A DNA stretch of 32,915 bases from JAVZOV01 sp049976445 (GTDB lineage: Archaea > Thermoproteota > Thermoprotei > Gearchaeales > WAQG01): the NCBI GenBank assembly GCA_049976445.1, contig JBMFIF010000014.1, positions 1 through 32,915 on the forward strand. Reading direction: 5' to 3'. Both the position numbers and the translations under genes were made by a program. Each line of letters begins with the position of its first letter. Position 1 is the stretch's first letter. Under the pieces are notes generated by a model. The model searched no databases and was not told where the DNA came from. It saw only the letters and a list, made by a program, of their open reading frames with translations. Below, in pieces: positions 30,425 through 32,915 of this stretch.

Positions 30425-31375
30425 ATGAATTCTGAATTATTACTTATAGCTCTTGGTGGAAATGCTTTGATTAAAAAAGGTGAGAAAGGAAGTTTTGAGG
30501 AACAATATAAAAATGTGCAGAATGTTACAAAACTATTAGTCCAACTAATAGAAGCAGGCAATAAATTAGTAATAACGCACGGTAATGGTCCTCAAGTTGG
30601 AGCGACATTACTTAGACATGATGCAGGCAATAAACTTTTTAATATTCCAGTTTTTCCTATGGATGCATGTACTGCTGAAACTCAAGGATTTATTGGTTAT
30701 ATAATACAGCATGTCCTACAAAATGAGATAAGATCAAGAGGAATTAATAAAGAAGTCATAACAGTAATAACAAGAGTTATTGTGGATAAAAATGATCCAG
30801 CTTTTAGAAATCCAACGAAACCTGTTGGGCCATTTTATAGTAAAGAAGAAATTAAAAGACTCCATCAAGAACATCCAGATTGGAAAATAATAGAAGATTC
30901 AGGAAGAGGTTATAGAAGAGTGGTGCCTTCTCCTGATCCTAAAAGTATTGTAGAATTTAAAGCAATTAAAACTCTCATTGATAATGATTTCATTGTAATA
31001 GCATGTGGTGGTGGAGGAATACCAGTAATAGAGGAAGATAGCAAATTAAAAGGGATAGAAGCAGTAGTAGATAAAGATTTAGCGAGCGAACGTTTAGCAA
31101 CACTAATAAGAGCCGATCGATTTATCATATTAACTGATGTTGATGCTGCATACATAAATTACGGAACGCCAAATCAATACAGAATAGAAAATATACATGT
31201 AGAAGAGTTAAAAAAGTATTACACTGAGGGACATTTCAAACCAGGTAGCATGGGGCCTAAAATATTAGCATCAATAAGATTTATAGAAAATGGTGGAAAA
31301 GAGGCGATAATAGCACATCTTGATAGATTAGTAGAAGCCATAAAAGGAGATGAAGGAACGCATATACTTCCTTAA
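30425..31375 (+). CDS. arcC: Carbamate kinase
   Basis: Interconverts carbamoyl phosphate + ADP and carbamate + ATP. LIALGGNALIKKGEKGSFEEQ at the N-terminus, VITHGNGPQVGATLLRHD, MDACTAETQGFIGYI, NPTKPVGPFY, DSGRGYRRVVPSPDPK, CGGGGIPVIEE, VVDKDLASERLA and HFKPGSMGPKI are all characteristic of the family. The length of 316 is standard. AGGGGGT (30410-30416) lies 8 nt before ATG 30425, so this gene uses SD-led translation. No arginine deiminase or ornithine carbamoyltransferase is beside it, so the direction (ATP gain or carbamoyl-phosphate supply) is open. Confidence 0.95.
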   Translation: MNSELLLIALGGNALIKKGEKGSFEEQYKNVQNVTKLLVQLIEAGNKLVITHGNGPQVGATLLRHDAGNKLFNIPVFPMDACTAETQGFIGYIIQHVLQNEIRSRGINKEVITVITRVIVDKNDPAFRNPTKPVGPFYSKEEIKRLHQEHPDWKIIEDSGRGYRRVVPSPDPKSIVEFKAIKTLIDNDFIVIACGGGGIPVIEEDSKLKGIEAVVDKDLASERLATLIRADRFIILTDVDAAYINYGTPNQYRIENIHVEELKKYYTEGHFKPGSMGPKILASIRFIENGGKEAIIAHLDRLVEAIKGDEGTHILP

Positions 31376-31460
31376 TAAATTTATTATATACTGTTAGAAA
31401 TACAAGAAAGTTTTCGTGTCTTATTGTCTTAGAGTTTTTCTAAGTATGAGTGTTGTTAAA

Positions 31461-31490
31461 ATCACTGTCAATAATATATAGAACAGTGTT
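31461..31490 (+). promoter_or_regulatory. TATA box flanked by an inverted repeat, candidate operator of sua5
   Basis: CACTGT (31463-31468) and ACAGTG (31483-31488) are exact inverted copies placed on either side of AATATATA (31473-31480). A third CACTGT lies at 31505-31510, just before the start codon. The layout would let a dimeric regulator block TBP. The arms are only 6 bp, so chance is possible. Confidence 0.35.
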
Positions 31491-31514
31491 GTAAATAATG
31501 TAGGCACTGTAGAA

Positions 31515-32573
31515 ATGTTAAATACGGTTATACTTAAAATTGATCCAAAAAACCCTGATATAGAAAAAATTAGGTTTGCAGCTAATGCAATAAAAAATAG
31601 TGGACTTGTTGCATTCCCCACAGAAACTGTTTACGGATTAGGTGCAAACGCTTTAGATGAAAAAGCAGTAGAAAAAATATTCATGGTAAAAAATAGGCCA
31701 ACTGATAATCCAATCATAGTTCATATAGCAGACATCAACGATTTATATATTCTTGCCGAAGAAATACCTAACGAAGCATTAGAATTGGCATCAAAGTTTT
31801 GGCCGGGGCCTCTTACATTACTGCTTAAGAAATCTGAGTTAGTTCCAGATATAACTACAGCCGGGCTTGATACTGTTGCTGTAAGAATGCCTAATCATCT
31901 AATAGCGTTGATGCTAATAAAAGAATCCGAAGTACCTATAGCAGCACCAAGCGCTAACATTTCAGGAAAACCTAGTCCAACCACAGCAGAACACGTGATC
32001 AGAGATCTTAGCGGAAGAATTGATGTAATAATAGATGGTGGTGAAGTAACTTATGGAGTAGAATCTACAGTCCTTGATTTAACATCAAAACCACCGTACA
32101 TATTACGACCAGGCCCAGTAACTCTTGAAGAGATCAAAAGTATAATTAAAAATGTTGAAGTACATCCAGTAGCGAAAGCTGAGAAACCAGTCGAAACAAT
32201 AACAGCTAAGTCACCAGGGATGAAATATAGACATTATGCACCATCCGCAGAGTTGATAATCATCGAAGGAGATCAAAGAAAAATACCATCAAAAGTACAG
32301 GAAATAGCTAATGTATATATTAGACTAGGTAAAAAAGTTAGTATAATAGCAACAGAAGAGAATGCTACCTTTTATACTGTACCATACATAAAAATTGTTG
32401 GAAAAAGGAACGAACCTAAAACAATTGCAAAGAACCTATTCAAAACACTTAGAGAATTAGATGATGAAAGCGTAGATATAATAATAGCAGAAGGTATTGA
32501 ACCTACAGGAATAGGTTTAGCAATAATGAATAGATTAAGAAAAGCTGCAGGATACAATATAATATATGTATGA
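31515..32573 (+). CDS. sua5: Threonylcarbamoyl-AMP synthase Sua5
   Basis: Makes threonylcarbamoyl-AMP from threonine, bicarbonate and ATP, the substrate used by KEOPS for tRNA t6A. The N-terminal YrdC domain (~1-205) contains FPTETVYGLGANALDEKAVEKIF, KNRPTDNPIIVHI, FWPGPLTLLLKKS, VAVRMPNHLIALMLI, PIAAPSANISGKPSPTTAEHV and YGVESTVLDL. A linker with SPGMKYRHYAPSAEL, the hallmark of the Sua5 form, leads to the C-terminal Sua5 domain. That separates it from the short YrdC/TsaC form. ATG 31515 is reached about 12 nt after the predicted transcription start. Kae1, Bud32 and Pcc1 are 19-24 kb away in the same window. Confidence 0.95.
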   Translation: MLNTVILKIDPKNPDIEKIRFAANAIKNSGLVAFPTETVYGLGANALDEKAVEKIFMVKNRPTDNPIIVHIADINDLYILAEEIPNEALELASKFWPGPLTLLLKKSELVPDITTAGLDTVAVRMPNHLIALMLIKESEVPIAAPSANISGKPSPTTAEHVIRDLSGRIDVIIDGGEVTYGVESTVLDLTSKPPYILRPGPVTLEEIKSIIKNVEVHPVAKAEKPVETITAKSPGMKYRHYAPSAELIIIEGDQRKIPSKVQEIANVYIRLGKKVSIIATEENATFYTVPYIKIVGKRNEPKTIAKNLFKTLRELDDESVDIIIAEGIEPTGIGLAIMNRLRKAAGYNIIYV

Positions 32574-32915
32574 CTATCCCCCTGCTCTGAACAGTAGATC
32601 AAAACTTTTTGTTTGATTTTATAGCAAATTCGTCATCCTGGCCGCTCTTATAAACACCCCTCTCAAAAACAACCCCAACACCACCTAGCAGACAAACCAA
32701 CCACACAACCAAAACTCACACCATAAAAAACAACCCCCCTAACAGTAGTAGAATCATGCCAAGGATACTCTCAAACATCATACCAAACCAGAACTTTCCT
32801 ATCAACAACAATCTCTCCCAACAAGATAACACACCCTCGAAACTTCACACAATACAACCTAAACACATCCCTACAACAACCAAACAACAAAAACTACCCA
32901 TCAACCATGACGAAC
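32574..32915. other. C/A-rich, G-poor right-edge block without a recognised gene
   Basis: From about 32650 the plus strand becomes strikingly rich in C and A and almost free of G. One plus frame stays open from about 32651 to the window edge (~88 codons), but its content is low-complexity (Thr/Asn/Pro/Gln) and unlike any protein I know. The opposite strand has scattered stops. TTCGTCAT near 32628-32635 recurs inverted at 32907-32914. It may be a decayed mobile element or the start of a feature outside the window. Confidence 0.4.

Noticed and set aside
1..32915. CRISPR array, rRNA or tRNA genes
   Set aside because: No regularly spaced repeats, and no rRNA or cloverleaf signatures, were found on reading either strand.

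Overview
The window is AT-rich chromosomal DNA from a thermophilic archaeon, most likely a member of the Thermoproteota (crenarchaeal grade). The evidence is archaeal-type ribosomal proteins (eS1, uS15, eS31, eS24, eS6, eL24, eS28, eL8), Rpo7 and Spt4, aIF2-gamma and aIF5B, separate (unfused) Kae1 and Bud32 KEOPS subunits, the alternative mevalonate pathway through isopentenyl phosphate kinase, TATA-like boxes about 25-30 nt before many start codons (leaderless transcripts), and frequent TTG/GTG starts. No rRNA, tRNA or CRISPR array was seen.

Layout. (1) 1-4.6 kb is accessory: a possible IS tail at the left edge, a membrane-tethered solute-binding protein, a two-domain sulfurtransferase interrupted by a -1 frameshift at A_AAA_AAT, a fusion of a lipoyl-carrier (GcvH/LbpA-like) domain with a TusA-like sulfur-carrier domain, and a small membrane-anchored Ig-like protein. 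(2) 4.6-7.1 kb, plus strand: a geranylgeranyl reductase family flavoprotein and an Obg/YchF-like GTPase with a TGS domain. (3) 7.1-19.8 kb, nearly all minus strand: the conserved archaeal information-processing block, uS15-RecJ-like-Pcc1-eS1, RdgB/HAM1 (plus strand), Kae1-Bud32, Rpo7-Spt4-dephospho-CoA kinase-eS24-eS31, eS6-aIF2gamma-PIN, aIF5B, and eL8-eS28-eL24. It is interrupted by IS200/IS605 debris. (4) 19.9-20.4 kb is a graveyard of a second IS605-type right end and a 199-bp MITE-like element with perfect 17-bp inverted ends. (5) 20.4-25.1 kb, minus strand: the isoprenoid operon IPK-IDI2-prenyl diphosphate synthase-GluRS. (6) 25.3-32.6 kb: cation efflux transporter, VapBC toxin-antitoxin pair, a second prenyl synthase, PLP aminotransferase, MoaD-like ubiquitin-fold protein, carbamate kinase and Sua5. 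(7) 32.6-32.9 kb is a G-poor, C/A-rich tail without a recognised gene.

How the genes work together. Sua5, Kae1, Bud32 and Pcc1 make the tRNA t6A modification. Ribosomal proteins, aIF2gamma, aIF5B, Rpo7/Spt4 and GluRS serve translation and transcription. IPK, IDI2, two prenyl synthases and the geranylgeranyl reductase form a path to saturated archaeal lipids. The sulfurtransferase next to the lipoyl-TusA fusion looks like a compact sulfur relay.

Most noteworthy: the lipoyl-TusA fusion; the frameshift at exactly the heptamer reported for archaeal programmed -1 frameshifting in Saccharolobus; an aIF2-gamma gene that has no ATG/GTG/TTG start and seems to begin at AUC behind a perfect Shine-Dalgarno sequence; and the MITE.
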